Positions 49,854-58,777 of a DNA stretch of 64,000 nucleotides are shown here, in pieces. Source of the stretch: JABJAG01 sp965222215 (GTDB lineage: Bacteria > Pseudomonadota > Alphaproteobacteria > UBA6615); assembly GCA_965222215.1 (NCBI GenBank), contig OZ244931.1, forward strand, positions 1,674,001-1,738,000. The letters run 5' to 3'. The position numbers were made by a program, and so were the translations under genes. The notes under the pieces are model-generated. The model was not told where the DNA came from. It saw only the letters and a program-made list of their open reading frames with translations, and made no database searches. Positions within the stretch are counted from its first letter, which is position 1. Every line of letters begins with the position of its first letter.

Positions 49854-50650
49854 CCGCTCTCGTGACCCGGCCGGAAACGGTCATCGAGCTGATGAAAGCG
49901 GCTGCAGAGGAAATCATTCTGCCCCGGTTCCGGTCTCTCGAAGATGGCGATATCGACGAAAAAGACGGCGGCGAACTCGTGACGGTCGCCGACATCGAGA
50001 CGGAGAAATGGCTCACCGCGAGGCTGCCGTCCCTGCTTCCCGGGAGCACCGTCGTCGGAGAAGAGGCTGTGTTCGCCGACAGGTCCGTGTTCGACCGGCT
50101 GGCCGGCAGCGATCCCGTTTGGGTGATCGATCCCATAGACGGCACGTGGAACTTCGCACATGGCCGGCCCGTGTTCGCGGTGCTGATCGCGCTCGTGCTC
50201 AAGGGCGATGTGATCGGCGGTTGGATATACGAGCCGGTCTCCGGCACGACGGTGATCGGCCAACGCGGCGACGGGGTTGAGTTCGACGGCGAGACGCTGA
50301 GGTTGGCGACGCCCGGCGGCGGGCGCTATGTCGGCACGGCGGCGCGCTATCTGTTCGAGCGCGCGGAAGCGAATGCCGATGTATTCGAGGGCGTGTATCG
50401 CCCGAACTGCGCGGGCCACGAATACGTCCTGATCCTGTCCGGCGAGCGATCTTTCTCGGCCTATACGAAGCTGATGCCCTGGGACCATGCAGCGGGAAGT
50501 TTTCTCGTGGTCGAGGCCGGCGGCCACAGCGCCCTGTTGAGCGAAGGACGTTACGATGTGGCGAGACCGAGCGGCGACCTGCTGACCGCGAACAGCGAGA
50601 CGGCATGGCACGACGTGGCCGCGATCCTGAATAGCGACGCAACAACCTGA
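49850..50650 (+). CDS. Inositol monophosphatase-family phosphatase
   Basis: A 266-aa Mg-dependent, Li-sensitive type phosphatase. Metal motifs are GEEAVF, WVIDPIDGTWNFAHGRP and LMPWDHAAGSFLVVEAGG. The substrate could be inositol-phosphate, histidinol-phosphate or another small phosphate ester; the sequence does not decide. It overlaps the hflX stop and is followed 15 bases later by a dehydrogenase, so hfq-hflX-phosphatase-dehydrogenase look like one unit. Confidence 0.88.
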   Translation: MTALVTRPETVIELMKAAAEEIILPRFRSLEDGDIDEKDGGELVTVADIETEKWLTARLPSLLPGSTVVGEEAVFADRSVFDRLAGSDPVWVIDPIDGTWNFAHGRPVFAVLIALVLKGDVIGGWIYEPVSGTTVIGQRGDGVEFDGETLRLATPGGGRYVGTAARYLFERAEANADVFEGVYRPNCAGHEYVLILSGERSFSAYTKLMPWDHAAGSFLVVEAGGHSALLSEGRYDVARPSGDLLTANSETAWHDVAAILNSDATT

Positions 50651-50665
50651 GTGAGGGGAAAGTTC

Positions 50666-51544
50666 ATGGCTGACAATGTGAAGACGGCGTTTATCGGTTT
50701 GGGCGTGATGGGATATCCGATGGCGGGGTATCTGCGCCGTGCCGGTCATGACGTTGCGGTGTTCAATCGGACTTCGGCAAAAGCGGACAAGTGGGTGAAC
50801 GAGCATGGCGGCTCCGCGCATGCGACCCCGCGCGAGGCGGCGAGCGGCGCCGATATCGTCTTCGTCTGCGTCGGAAACGACGACGATGTGCGCAGCGTCG
50901 TTTTGGGCGAGGAGGGTGCGCTCGCCGGGATGAACAAGGGCGCGATCCTTGTCGATCACACGACAGCGTCCGCCGATCTTGCCCGTGAACTGGCGCAGAC
51001 ATGTTCCGACGCCGGAATGGGTTTTCTGGATGCCCCGGTTTCGGGCGGACAGGCCGGCGCGGAGAACGGCATGCTGACCGTCATGGCCGGCGGCGAACAG
51101 GAAACATTCGACCGGGCGGCGCCGGTGATCGACGCCTACTCACAGGCCTGCACGCTGATCGGGCCGGCCGGTTCCGGCCAGCTGGCGAAGATGGTCAACC
51201 AGATCTGTATCGCGGGGGTCGTTCAGGGGCTATCGGAGGCGGTGAATTTCGGCATGAAAGCCGGGCTCGATATGGAGAAGGTCATCGGCACCATCTCCAA
51301 GGGCGCGGCGCAGAGCTGGCAGATGGAAAACCGTTGGGAAACGATGGTGGAAGGCAAGTTCGACTACGGGTTCGCGGTCGACTGGATGCGCAAGGACCTG
51401 GGGATTTGCCTGGCCGAAGGCGAGAGGAACGACGCGCGCCTGCCCGTGACGGCGCTGGTCGACCAGTTCTATGCGCATGTCCAGGCGCGCGGTGGCCAAC
51501 GCTGGGACACGTCGAGCCTGATCCACCTGCTGGCGAACGACTGA
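50666..51544 (+). CDS. 3-hydroxyisobutyrate dehydrogenase-like NAD(P) oxidoreductase
   Basis: A beta-hydroxyacid dehydrogenase of 292 aa. The N-terminal Rossmann motif is AFIGLGVMGYPMAGYLRRAG, the substrate loop DAPVSGGQAGAENGMLTVM, and the catalytic Lys is in GSGQLAKMVNQICIAGV. The substrate could be 3-hydroxyisobutyrate, tartronate semialdehyde or succinate semialdehyde. The ATG at 50666, with GAGGGG before it, was preferred over the GTG at 50651. It converges on the sulfotransferase gene with a 3-base gap. Confidence 0.88.
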   Translation: MADNVKTAFIGLGVMGYPMAGYLRRAGHDVAVFNRTSAKADKWVNEHGGSAHATPREAASGADIVFVCVGNDDDVRSVVLGEEGALAGMNKGAILVDHTTASADLARELAQTCSDAGMGFLDAPVSGGQAGAENGMLTVMAGGEQETFDRAAPVIDAYSQACTLIGPAGSGQLAKMVNQICIAGVVQGLSEAVNFGMKAGLDMEKVIGTISKGAAQSWQMENRWETMVEGKFDYGFAVDWMRKDLGICLAEGERNDARLPVTALVDQFYAHVQARGGQRWDTSSLIHLLAND

Positions 51545-51547
51545 TTC

Positions 51548-53635
51548 TTAATCGGCCTCCAGCGCGGCGATAAGCGGGCGGAGTTCCGCCTCGTAAGTCT
51601 TCCAGCGTCCCATCGACGACCGATAGATCGGTTGGCGGACCTGCGCGTTGCTGCGGGTGCGGACGTTGCGCCGGGTCTTGTGGAAGTCCAGGCAGGCGGA
51701 CTCCCAGCCCAGGCCACAGAAGGTGACCAGTTCGCGCGAACGCGTTTCCTGGTCTTCGATCATGTCTTCGTAGCGGACATCCAGGATCCGGCCCGGCAGG
51801 ACATCGTGCCAGTGTTCCATCAGGCGTTCGTATTGCCTGTAGTAGCGCCCGAGATTGGTGAGGTCGTACGAGTAGGGATGGCTTCCCACGAAGTCTCCGA
51901 AAAAGATCGACAGGCAGGTGTCGCGCGGGTCGCGTGTGCAATGAACGATCCTGGCGTTCGGGAACAGGGTCGCGATCAGGCCCACATGGTGAAAGTTGCC
52001 GGGCATCTTGTCGACGATCCGCGCCGCATGCGGGTCCGCGCGGCGCAGCGTCTGGAGGAATCCGGCGGCGATGCGTCTTGCGGCGTCTTCGTCCAGCCGC
52101 TCGATACAGGCGGGGTAGGGACGGGTATCGTTGAGGGATTCGCCAAGCCCGTCGGCCAGACGGAGCATGTCCTCGCGCTCTCCGGCGCCGTGCACCTTCG
52201 AATGGCTTGCGAGGATCTGCTCCACGAGCGACGTGCCCGAGCGCGGCATGCCCACGACGAAGACGGGAACGTCCGAGCTGTCGCCCCAGCCCCGGGTGCC
52301 GATGAAGTGCGAGAGGTCGAACGTCTCGCGGATATCGTCGACGTGTTTCGTGTAGGCGTCGATATCGAAGGCCACGTCCTTGAGGGCATTGCCCCTGCGC
52401 CAGTGTTCGAACCCGTCCGCGTGATCGCCGACATTGATGTGTGCCGCGCCGGCGGCCATGTGCAGCGTCGCGCGGCGTTGGGCGCCGGTCGCGGGGGAGT
52501 CCAGCATTGCCGTCAGGGCAGGGAACGCGGTGTCGGACGGCGTGAGGTCTTTCAGCGTGGCCAGCTCCCGGAGCGCGCCGGCATGGGTGGGCTCGATCGC
52601 CAGCGTGCGCCGGAGCCAGCGTTTGGCCTCGCCTGTCTGGCCCGCGTCGACGAGCGCGCGCGCGCGTCCGTAGTGGGCCTCCACCGCGCGCGGCGCGCGT
52701 TCGAGAACCGCATCGAAGTCGGCGATTGCGCGTTGGCTCTGGCCCGCGCGGTATCGCGCCCAGCCCAGCATGATCAGGGGCCGCAGCGCATCGGGAAACT
52801 CCGCATGGACGTCTTCGAGAATGCCCAGCGCGTCGTCGTGATAGGCCATGCGGCTCAGCGTCCGGGCGTATTCGCAGCGGATCTCGGGGTCGCGCGGCGC
52901 GGATTCGAGCGCCTTTTCCTGCCAGCCCTTCGCGGCAAGGAACATGTCGCTCTCGAACGCGAGCCGCCCGAGCGCACGCAGCGGCCTGGCGTCGTCGGGC
53001 CGGGCTTCGTGCGCCTGCTCGTAAAACTCTTTCGCCAGGCCCGAATTGGCCTTTTTCTCATGCCGGCGGGCCATTCGCATGGCGAAGAGGTGCCTGTGCT
53101 TCCGGCTGCCGGCGGAGAGCGAAAGCACCGCGGTCGTCCAGTTCACGAGGCGGGTCTCGATGCGCAGGCGAAGTTGCGTCGCGACGTGGCGCCTCAGCAG
53201 ACGGAGGGCTTCCGCCTGCACCTGCTTTGCCTCCTCGATGCTCCCCGACGCCTTCAGGCAAACAGCGAGGCCGAAAGCCGCTTCGTGTGAAGCCGGATCC
53301 AGAAGACGGGCGGCCTCGAAATGGCTTTGTGCCGCGCCGGCATCGGAAAATTTCAGGTAGGCCTGCCCCAGCGCCACCCGGTACGGCGCATGACCGCGGC
53401 GCATGGCGACAGCCTTTTCGAGATACCGGACCGCCGTTTCCACATGGCGGTTGCGCATGGCGGCCAGACCCATGAGGAACCAGGCATCCGGTTGTTCCGG
53501 ATGCGATTTCACGATCGTGTTGCAGGTATCTTCCGCGTCTCCGAAGCGTCCGCGCTGCATGGCCTCGCGGGCGTCCCGGATGAGTTCCGCCAGGGTCTTG
53601 CTCTCGTTTGCCGCATCGAGCGTCACCGTATCCAT
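51548..53635 (-). CDS. TPR-repeat sulfotransferase
   Basis: A 695-aa two-part protein. Residues ~20-440 are tetratricopeptide repeats (for example DAWFLMGLAAMRNRHVETAV) and the rest is a sulfotransferase domain. The PAPS 5'-phosphosulfate loop is VGMPRSGTSLVEQILASHS (about residue 462) and the 3'-phosphate motif RIVHCTRDPRDTCLSIFF (about 567); YRSSMGRWKTYEAEL is the usual C-terminal motif. The acceptor, perhaps a surface glycan or a protein, is unknown. No signal peptide was seen. It is preceded by a terminator after mazG, so it has its own promoter. Confidence 0.88.
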   Translation of the reverse strand: MDTVTLDAANESKTLAELIRDAREAMQRGRFGDAEDTCNTIVKSHPEQPDAWFLMGLAAMRNRHVETAVRYLEKAVAMRRGHAPYRVALGQAYLKFSDAGAAQSHFEAARLLDPASHEAAFGLAVCLKASGSIEEAKQVQAEALRLLRRHVATQLRLRIETRLVNWTTAVLSLSAGSRKHRHLFAMRMARRHEKKANSGLAKEFYEQAHEARPDDARPLRALGRLAFESDMFLAAKGWQEKALESAPRDPEIRCEYARTLSRMAYHDDALGILEDVHAEFPDALRPLIMLGWARYRAGQSQRAIADFDAVLERAPRAVEAHYGRARALVDAGQTGEAKRWLRRTLAIEPTHAGALRELATLKDLTPSDTAFPALTAMLDSPATGAQRRATLHMAAGAAHINVGDHADGFEHWRRGNALKDVAFDIDAYTKHVDDIRETFDLSHFIGTRGWGDSSDVPVFVVGMPRSGTSLVEQILASHSKVHGAGEREDMLRLADGLGESLNDTRPYPACIERLDEDAARRIAAGFLQTLRRADPHAARIVDKMPGNFHHVGLIATLFPNARIVHCTRDPRDTCLSIFFGDFVGSHPYSYDLTNLGRYYRQYERLMEHWHDVLPGRILDVRYEDMIEDQETRSRELVTFCGLGWESACLDFHKTRRNVRTRSNAQVRQPIYRSSMGRWKTYEAELRPLIAALEAD

Positions 53636-53762
53636 CGGTCGTCTCTCCGGTGGTTGTCGGGCGCGAACAACTCGCCGGATGTCCGCATTGGGACATGACG
53701 GTAACGGAACGGATGGAACTACGGTCGATTTTCGTGAGTGATTTTAAGGACTTGTCTGTCCG

Positions 53763-53790
53763 AAAAAGATCGAATTTCGATCTATTTTTT
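53763..53790 (-). terminator. Rho-independent terminator at the mazG stop, possibly bidirectional
   Basis: AGATCG (53767-53772), loop AATTT, CGATCT (53778-53783). On the minus strand a five-T run follows (53767-53763). On the plus strand ATTTTTT follows the stem (53784-53790). The mazG TAG lies at the stem edge. Confidence 0.7.
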
Positions 53791-54585
53791 CGCGGCCTGC
53801 CAGCGGCGTTCGTATTCCTCGATATCGACATCGCGCAGATCCAGGGAATCCTCGCGCAGGGACTGCTCGACCTTGCGGAAGCGATTGTCGAATTTCGCGT
53901 TGGTGCCGCGCAGGGCGAATTCGGGATCGATCTTCAAGTGCCGGGCGAGGTTCACGCACGAGAACAGGACATCGCCCATCTCGTCCGTGAGGCGTTCGGC
54001 GTTTGCGCCGTCGCGCATTTCGGCTTTCAGCTCACCGAGTTCTTCGTCGATCTTTTCGATGACGGGCCCGACGTTCGCCCAGTCGAACCCGACGCGCGCG
54101 GCGCGCTTCTGCAGTTTCTCCGCACGCGTGAGCGCGGGAAGGGCCACGGGCACGTCGTCCAGTGCGCTGGGCGCGACGCCGGATTTTCGCGCCTTCGCGG
54201 CGCGTTCGCCGGCTTTCTGGTTTTCCCAGGTCTCGCGCAGCGACGCCTCGCTGTCGTGGTTTTCGCGGTCGAACACATGCGGATGACGGCGGATCAGTTT
54301 GTCGGCGATCGCGCCGGCCACATCCTCGAAATCGAATGACTTTTCTTCCTCGGCCATGCGCGCATGAAAGACGACCTGGAGCAGCAGGTCGCCGAGCTCT
54401 TCGCGGAGCGCATCCCGGTCTTCGCGTTCGATAGCGTCGGCGACCTCGTAGGCCTCCTCGACCGTGTAAGGCGCGATCGACTTGAAATCCTGCTCCACAT
54501 CCCAGGGGCAGCCGTTCTCCGGGTCACGCAGGCGCGCCATGACGTCGAGAAGGCGGTCGATATTCCGTTGTGCCATGGCGACCAT
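53782..54585 (-). CDS. mazG: Nucleoside triphosphate pyrophosphohydrolase MazG
   Basis: Hydrolyses NTPs to NMP and PPi, cleaning the nucleotide pool and moderating the stringent response. The 267-aa protein has two MazG domains. The first has NGCPWDVEQDFKSIAPYTVE and the ExxE...ExxD metal motif in EEAYEVADAIEREDRDALRE and ELGDLLLQVVFHARM; the second has EELGELKAEM and EMGDVLFSCVNLARHL. The ATG at 54585 was taken; a second at 54576 (MAQRNIDRLLDVM) is equally possible. Confidence 0.94.
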   Translation of the reverse strand: MVAMAQRNIDRLLDVMARLRDPENGCPWDVEQDFKSIAPYTVEEAYEVADAIEREDRDALREELGDLLLQVVFHARMAEEEKSFDFEDVAGAIADKLIRRHPHVFDRENHDSEASLRETWENQKAGERAAKARKSGVAPSALDDVPVALPALTRAEKLQKRAARVGFDWANVGPVIEKIDEELGELKAEMRDGANAERLTDEMGDVLFSCVNLARHLKIDPEFALRGTNAKFDNRFRKVEQSLREDSLDLRDVDIEEYERRWQAAKK

Positions 54586-54750
54586 CCGGCGCTCGGGTTT
54601 TGGAGGGGCGTCCCGTGTAGCGCCGGCTCCCGAGTCAATTCAAAGTAAGTGAATGCGTGCGATGCCTCGTCTAGCGCGCGGGCAACCGGGACCCCGCCAT
54701 CTCCGCACGGTAACGCGACAGGCGCACCGCAGGCACCGGATCGCCGTTTT

Positions 54751-56184
54751 CTAGAGCAGGTTCCGGACGGTACTCGACGCGGGAATCTCGCTGCCCATCA
54801 CATAGGCTTCGTGATTTTCTTCGATGCGCGTGCGGTCGTAGAGATAGTTCACCATCATGCCGGCCGCCTGCTGGAAGCCTTTCTCGGACGTGTCGCCGAG
54901 CCAGTTGATGCGCTCGATCCGCGCGCCGTTGCTCAGGTGGAAATGCGCGACCGGATCCAGTGCCGTGCCGGTTGCTTCACGCCTCTGGTAGAGCAGATAT
55001 CCGGCGGCAAGATGTAGCAGCACCGGCTTCAACGCTTCCGCGATTGCAGGATCGTTGTGCCAGTCGGGCCGGTCGAGCAGGGCCTGCAAGACGTGAGTGC
55101 CTTCCTCCAGCTCTCCAGCCACCGCGAGCAGCGACTCTTCCTGTTCGTGATTGAGCAGGTCGGCGCCCTCGGCGATCCGCCCATCGAGCCAACGCCGGAA
55201 TCCGGGAATGGGAGACAGCGTGGAGAAGGTTTTCACGTTCGGCAGGCGCGCCGAGAGCCGCTCGACGACCTGCTTGATGAGGAAGTCGCCGAAGCTGACC
55301 CCCGACAGGCCCCGCTGGGCATTGGAGATCGAGTAGAAGATCGCCGTGTCGGCCTGTTCCGGGTCCGCGACAGGCGCGGATTCGTCGAGGAGTGCCTGAA
55401 CGTTGTCTGCGATCCCGTTGACCAGCGCCACCTCGACGAAGATCAGCGGCTCGTCGGGCATCGACGGATGGAAGAACGCAAAGAACCGGCGGTCTGATTC
55501 CAGCCGGTTTTTCATGTCGTTCCAGGATCGGATTTCGTGCACGGCCTCATACGCGATCAGCTTCTCGAGCAAATCCGCCGGCGCAGCCCAGGTGATCCGG
55601 TGGAGGACGAGGAAGCCGGCGTCGAACCAGCCCGCCAAGAGGAACTTCAGGTCGTCTTCCAAGGGCCGCAGGTCGCTATTGTCGCGCAGCATCTCGCGCA
55701 GGTCGGCGCGCAGGTCGACAAGGAACTTGATGCCGTGATCCAGTCCGATGAACTGCCGGAACAGTTTCATTCGCGGCGATTCGAGCTTGTTCCGCAACGC
55801 GTTAAGCGCGCGGCCGTAGGCTGCGGGGTCGTCCGCGGCTTCGCGCACCGCCGTCATGGCCGGCTCCAGATGCGCCGGTTCGATTCCATACTCGTGGGTC
55901 AGGAGACGATAGAAACGCAGCCGGCCTTCGGCGTTCAGATCCAGGAAACAGCGTGCCAGTTCGGTGGCGTTGGACCGCGCCGCGGCTTCGCCACCACGCC
56001 CGGAAAGGCTGGCGTCGATCTGCTGTTGAAGCCGCGCCAGGTCGTCGTCGGGGAGATCCGGTCTGACGTTCAGGCCATTTCGGCTGGAGCGGGTGGTCGC
56101 ACCGTCCACGACGTCGCGCAGCGCGCGCCGAAGAATGTCACGTGTGCGGCCGAGAAAACTGCTGGAAACTGTGGTATCGCTCAT
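54751..56184 (-). CDS. Malonyl-CoA decarboxylase
   Basis: Decarboxylates malonyl-CoA to acetyl-CoA, in malonate use or in balancing fatty acid synthesis. The 477-aa protein has an alpha-helical N-terminal half and a GNAT-like C-terminal half. Motifs are QRGLSGVSFGDFLIKQVVERL, KTFSTLSPIPGFRRWLDG (catalytic Ser near residue 325) and DPVAHFHLSNGARIERINWLGD (catalytic His). The ATG at 56184 gives MSDTTVSSSFLG. It is alone in this direction; no malonyl-CoA synthetase (matB) or transporter (matC) is next to it. Confidence 0.92.
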   Translation of the reverse strand: MSDTTVSSSFLGRTRDILRRALRDVVDGATTRSSRNGLNVRPDLPDDDLARLQQQIDASLSGRGGEAAARSNATELARCFLDLNAEGRLRFYRLLTHEYGIEPAHLEPAMTAVREAADDPAAYGRALNALRNKLESPRMKLFRQFIGLDHGIKFLVDLRADLREMLRDNSDLRPLEDDLKFLLAGWFDAGFLVLHRITWAAPADLLEKLIAYEAVHEIRSWNDMKNRLESDRRFFAFFHPSMPDEPLIFVEVALVNGIADNVQALLDESAPVADPEQADTAIFYSISNAQRGLSGVSFGDFLIKQVVERLSARLPNVKTFSTLSPIPGFRRWLDGRIAEGADLLNHEQEESLLAVAGELEEGTHVLQALLDRPDWHNDPAIAEALKPVLLHLAAGYLLYQRREATGTALDPVAHFHLSNGARIERINWLGDTSEKGFQQAAGMMVNYLYDRTRIEENHEAYVMGSEIPASSTVRNLL

Positions 56185-56336
56185 GACGAGCGGACTTTGG
56201 CGAAGGGGCGGCTTGGAAGCAACCTCGGGATTTGGAAATTTTTGTGATTTTTGCGTGATTTTCCACTTTTCACGCCAATGTAAGAAACAGGGCCGGTGTT
56301 TCACCGGAAAAGGCAGTACCAGGGGGACAGGAAGCA

Positions 56337-57038
56337 ATGTCTGACAAGGAAATCGCGCTGATTGTGGGCGCAGGCGAAGGTTTGAGTGCATCGCTGGCAC
56401 GTCTGTGCGCGGCACAGGGGATGGACGTCGCCGTGTCGGCGCGAAATCCCGACAAATTGTCGGACCTGTGCGCCGAGACCGGCGCAAAAGCGTATGCCTG
56501 CGACGTGATCGATGGCGCATCCGTCGACGCCATGTTCGATTCGGTGGTTTCGGATATGGGTGTGCCGAACCTTGTGGTTTTCAACCCGAGCGCGCGGGCA
56601 CGCGGGCCGATTACCGAACTCGATCGCGAAGAGGTCAAGCGCGCCGTCCTGATCACCGCATGGGGCGGGTTCGTTGTGGCCCAGAAGGCTGCGCAACTCA
56701 TGCTTGAGCGCGGCAGCGGCACGATCCTGTTCACCGGTGCGTCCGCGAGCGTGAAGGGCTATCCGAATTCCTCGTCCTTCGCGATCGGCAAGTTCGGCCT
56801 GCGCGGCCTCGCGCAGTCAATGGCGCGCGAGTTGCAGCCGCAGAACATCCACATCGGTCATTTCGTGATCGACGGGGGCATCGAGAAAAAATCAGGCGAT
56901 CCGCGCGCCGCGGACCGGGGCGATGACGGCATGCTGGATCCCGATGCGATCGCAGAGACCTACCTGCATGTCCACCGCCAGCATCGCAGTGCCTGGACGT
57001 GGGAGATCGAGATGCGGCCCTGGGTGGAGAAGTTCTAG
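56337..57038 (+). CDS. SDR-family protein with Phe in place of the catalytic Tyr
   Basis: A 233-aa short-chain dehydrogenase-like protein. The cofactor motif is IVGAGEGLSASLARL and the middle has DVIDGASVDAMFD. The catalytic block reads FTGASASVKG, then SSSFAIGKFGLRGLAQSMA: the canonical YxxxK is F148-xxx-K152. A group of bacterial SDR proteins shares this Phe, so it is not an error. Ordinary dehydrogenase chemistry is doubtful. The end SAWTWEIEMRPWVEKF is the group's C-terminal motif. The next gene starts 7 bases after the stop. Confidence 0.85.
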   Translation: MSDKEIALIVGAGEGLSASLARLCAAQGMDVAVSARNPDKLSDLCAETGAKAYACDVIDGASVDAMFDSVVSDMGVPNLVVFNPSARARGPITELDREEVKRAVLITAWGGFVVAQKAAQLMLERGSGTILFTGASASVKGYPNSSSFAIGKFGLRGLAQSMARELQPQNIHIGHFVIDGGIEKKSGDPRAADRGDDGMLDPDAIAETYLHVHRQHRSAWTWEIEMRPWVEKF

Positions 57039-57045
57039 CGTTCCA

Positions 57046-57330
57046 ATGCGGATCGCACTGCTTCGGGCGTTGCGCGGCGGCGTGATGGCCGTGTTTGCCC
57101 TGTTCGTGGCCGCGTTTGTCGGCCTGAGCGTCTACGCGGTCTTGCAGTTCGGGTTTTGGTGGCCTGGTCTTTTGGGCGTGGGCAAAAGCATGCACCTCGT
57201 TTTTGCGGCGCTGACGCTATTGCCGTTTCTGCTGTTGTTCACCCGGCTGAACTGGTCCCGCCCGATCGGATGGCTGGCGGCGCAATTCAACCGCCTGGTC
57301 GAGCCGATCGACAGGGCGATCGAACGCTAG
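57046..57330 (+). CDS. Small membrane protein, unknown
   Basis: A 94-aa protein with two membrane helices (~residues 12-34 GGVMAVFALFVAAFVGLSVY and ~48-64 LVFAALTLLPFLLLF) and a basic/amphipathic C-terminal tail. No family recognised. The ATG at 57046 is 7 bases after the SDR stop, so it is likely co-transcribed. The stop shares CTAG with the convergent DM13 gene. Confidence 0.6.
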   Translation: MRIALLRALRGGVMAVFALFVAAFVGLSVYAVLQFGFWWPGLLGVGKSMHLVFAALTLLPFLLLFTRLNWSRPIGWLAAQFNRLVEPIDRAIER

Positions 57331-57746
57331 ACGAATTCGATCGTGGCAATCGCAAAAGCTGTCTTGAAGGTGTCGCACCACACGACCACGCTGCCCCAGT
57401 CACGCACATTCACGCCGGCGGGCACCGAATAGTTCTGTGTGCCGGTGAGGGCCTGGAGTTTTCCCAGCGAGGTGAACCCGGCCGTCACGTCTTCGGGGAA
57501 TAGCGGGTCCGGCTCCTTCACCAGATAAACGAAGAGGTTGGGGCCGGGGACGATCTCCATATCGATCATGTTCACCACGAACTGTCGCCCCGGCTTTCCC
57601 GAAATCGAAAGCATGCCCGACCCGCGATGAACCGGATCGCCGTCGCGGAAATTCCCCGTCGCGATCACCGGTGTGCCCCCGGCGTGTGCAAAGGCAGGGA
57701 CCGCTGTGAACGCCGCCGCCGAGCCCAGGAAAGTCCTGCGTCGCAT
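57327..57746 (-). CDS. DM13-domain exported protein
   Basis: A 139-aa secreted protein. The signal peptide MRRRTFLGSAAAFTAVPAFA has two to three Arg before a hydrophobic stretch, possibly Tat. GNFRDGDPVHRGSGMLSI, PGPNLFVYLVKE, then LGKLQALTGTQNYSVPAGVN and SVVVWCDTFKTAFAIATI fit the DM13 domain, proposed to have an electron-transfer role with a conserved Cys (here WCDTF). It shares one base with the reductase stop upstream (TGATG), so they are coupled. Confidence 0.85.
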   Translation of the reverse strand: MRRRTFLGSAAAFTAVPAFAHAGGTPVIATGNFRDGDPVHRGSGMLSISGKPGRQFVVNMIDMEIVPGPNLFVYLVKEPDPLFPEDVTAGFTSLGKLQALTGTQNYSVPAGVNVRDWGSVVVWCDTFKTAFAIATIEFV

Positions 57747-58753
57747 CAGGCGTCTGCGTTCGGAAGGATAACGACCTTGCCGCTACGCTCGCCCCGCATG
57801 GCGTGGGCGACCGCTTCCTTGATTTTTGCAAGCGGATAGGTGGCTTCGACGGCCGCGTGCATGCGTCCCTCGGCGATATAGCCGGCCAGTTCGCCGTACA
57901 CCGCGGCCCGCTCTTCCGGCGTCGAATATTTGCGCAGCCAGAGCGTGAGCCACACACCCGTCAGTGTGATTTCGCGGAAGATGATGTCGTCGGGCAGCAG
58001 TTTGCACGGTTCGCCCGACAGCAGGCCGTAATTCGCGATCGTGCCGCCATCGGCCAGGCAGTCGGCAAGATGCTGGGTGGCATCGCTGGCGACGGCGTCG
58101 ATGGCAAGCTTGATCGGTGCGCCGTCCGTCGCGGCCTTCACCCGTTCGCCAAGGTCGGGCCCGTCGACGGCGCACACATCGCCGCCCGCCTTCGCAATGA
58201 AGTCTTCCAGTCCCGGCCGGCGAACGACGTTGACGGTCTTCAGCCCGTAGATTTTCGCCAGCTGCATCGTGTACTGGCCGACCGCCGAGTTGGCCGCATT
58301 CTGGATCACCCAGTCGCCGGGTTCCAGGTCGACCACGCTCTTGAGGAGGAGCCAGGCCGTCGGCGGGTTGGCCATGATCATGGCCATCTGTATCGGGTCG
58401 CCTTCGTCGGGAAAGGTGACAGCGATTGTGTCGGCCTTGACCACGACCTGTTGCCGCCAGGTGCCGGAGTAGGGCGGGATCATGACCCGGTCGCCGGGTT
58501 TCACGTTGGTCACGTCTTTGCCAACCGCCCCGATGATCCCGATGCCCTCGGCACCGGGGACGGCCGGCAGGTCCGGCTGGACGCCGTAGCCGCCCGAAAG
58601 CGTCAGGAGGTGGGACGGATTGATCGCCGCCGCTTCGACGTCGATCAGTGCCTCGTCGTCGCCGACAGGCGCCGTCTCCATGTCCACCAGTTCAACCACA
58701 TCGGGCGGGTGCCCGGTCCGGGCGAACCGGACCGCCTTCTTCACGTCACTCAT
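57746..58753 (-). CDS. Zinc-independent MDR oxidoreductase, enoyl-thioester-reductase-like
   Basis: A 335-aa medium-chain reductase. INPSHLLTLSGGYGVQPDLP and AVPGAEGIGIIGAVGKDVTN are like mitochondrial-type 2-enoyl thioester reductase (MECR/ETR1), as is the NADPH motif WVIQNAANSAVGQYTMQLAK. The zinc-binding Cys of alcohol dehydrogenases are absent. It may reduce enoyl-CoA/ACP or quinone-like substrates. It is coupled to the DM13 gene downstream and lies 24 bases after the tandem barrel-protein genes. Confidence 0.82.
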   Translation of the reverse strand: MSDVKKAVRFARTGHPPDVVELVDMETAPVGDDEALIDVEAAAINPSHLLTLSGGYGVQPDLPAVPGAEGIGIIGAVGKDVTNVKPGDRVMIPPYSGTWRQQVVVKADTIAVTFPDEGDPIQMAMIMANPPTAWLLLKSVVDLEPGDWVIQNAANSAVGQYTMQLAKIYGLKTVNVVRRPGLEDFIAKAGGDVCAVDGPDLGERVKAATDGAPIKLAIDAVASDATQHLADCLADGGTIANYGLLSGEPCKLLPDDIIFREITLTGVWLTLWLRKYSTPEERAAVYGELAGYIAEGRMHAAVEATYPLAKIKEAVAHAMRGERSGKVVILPNADA

Positions 58754-58777
58754 GTTTTGCGGACTCCTGAAAGCCGG

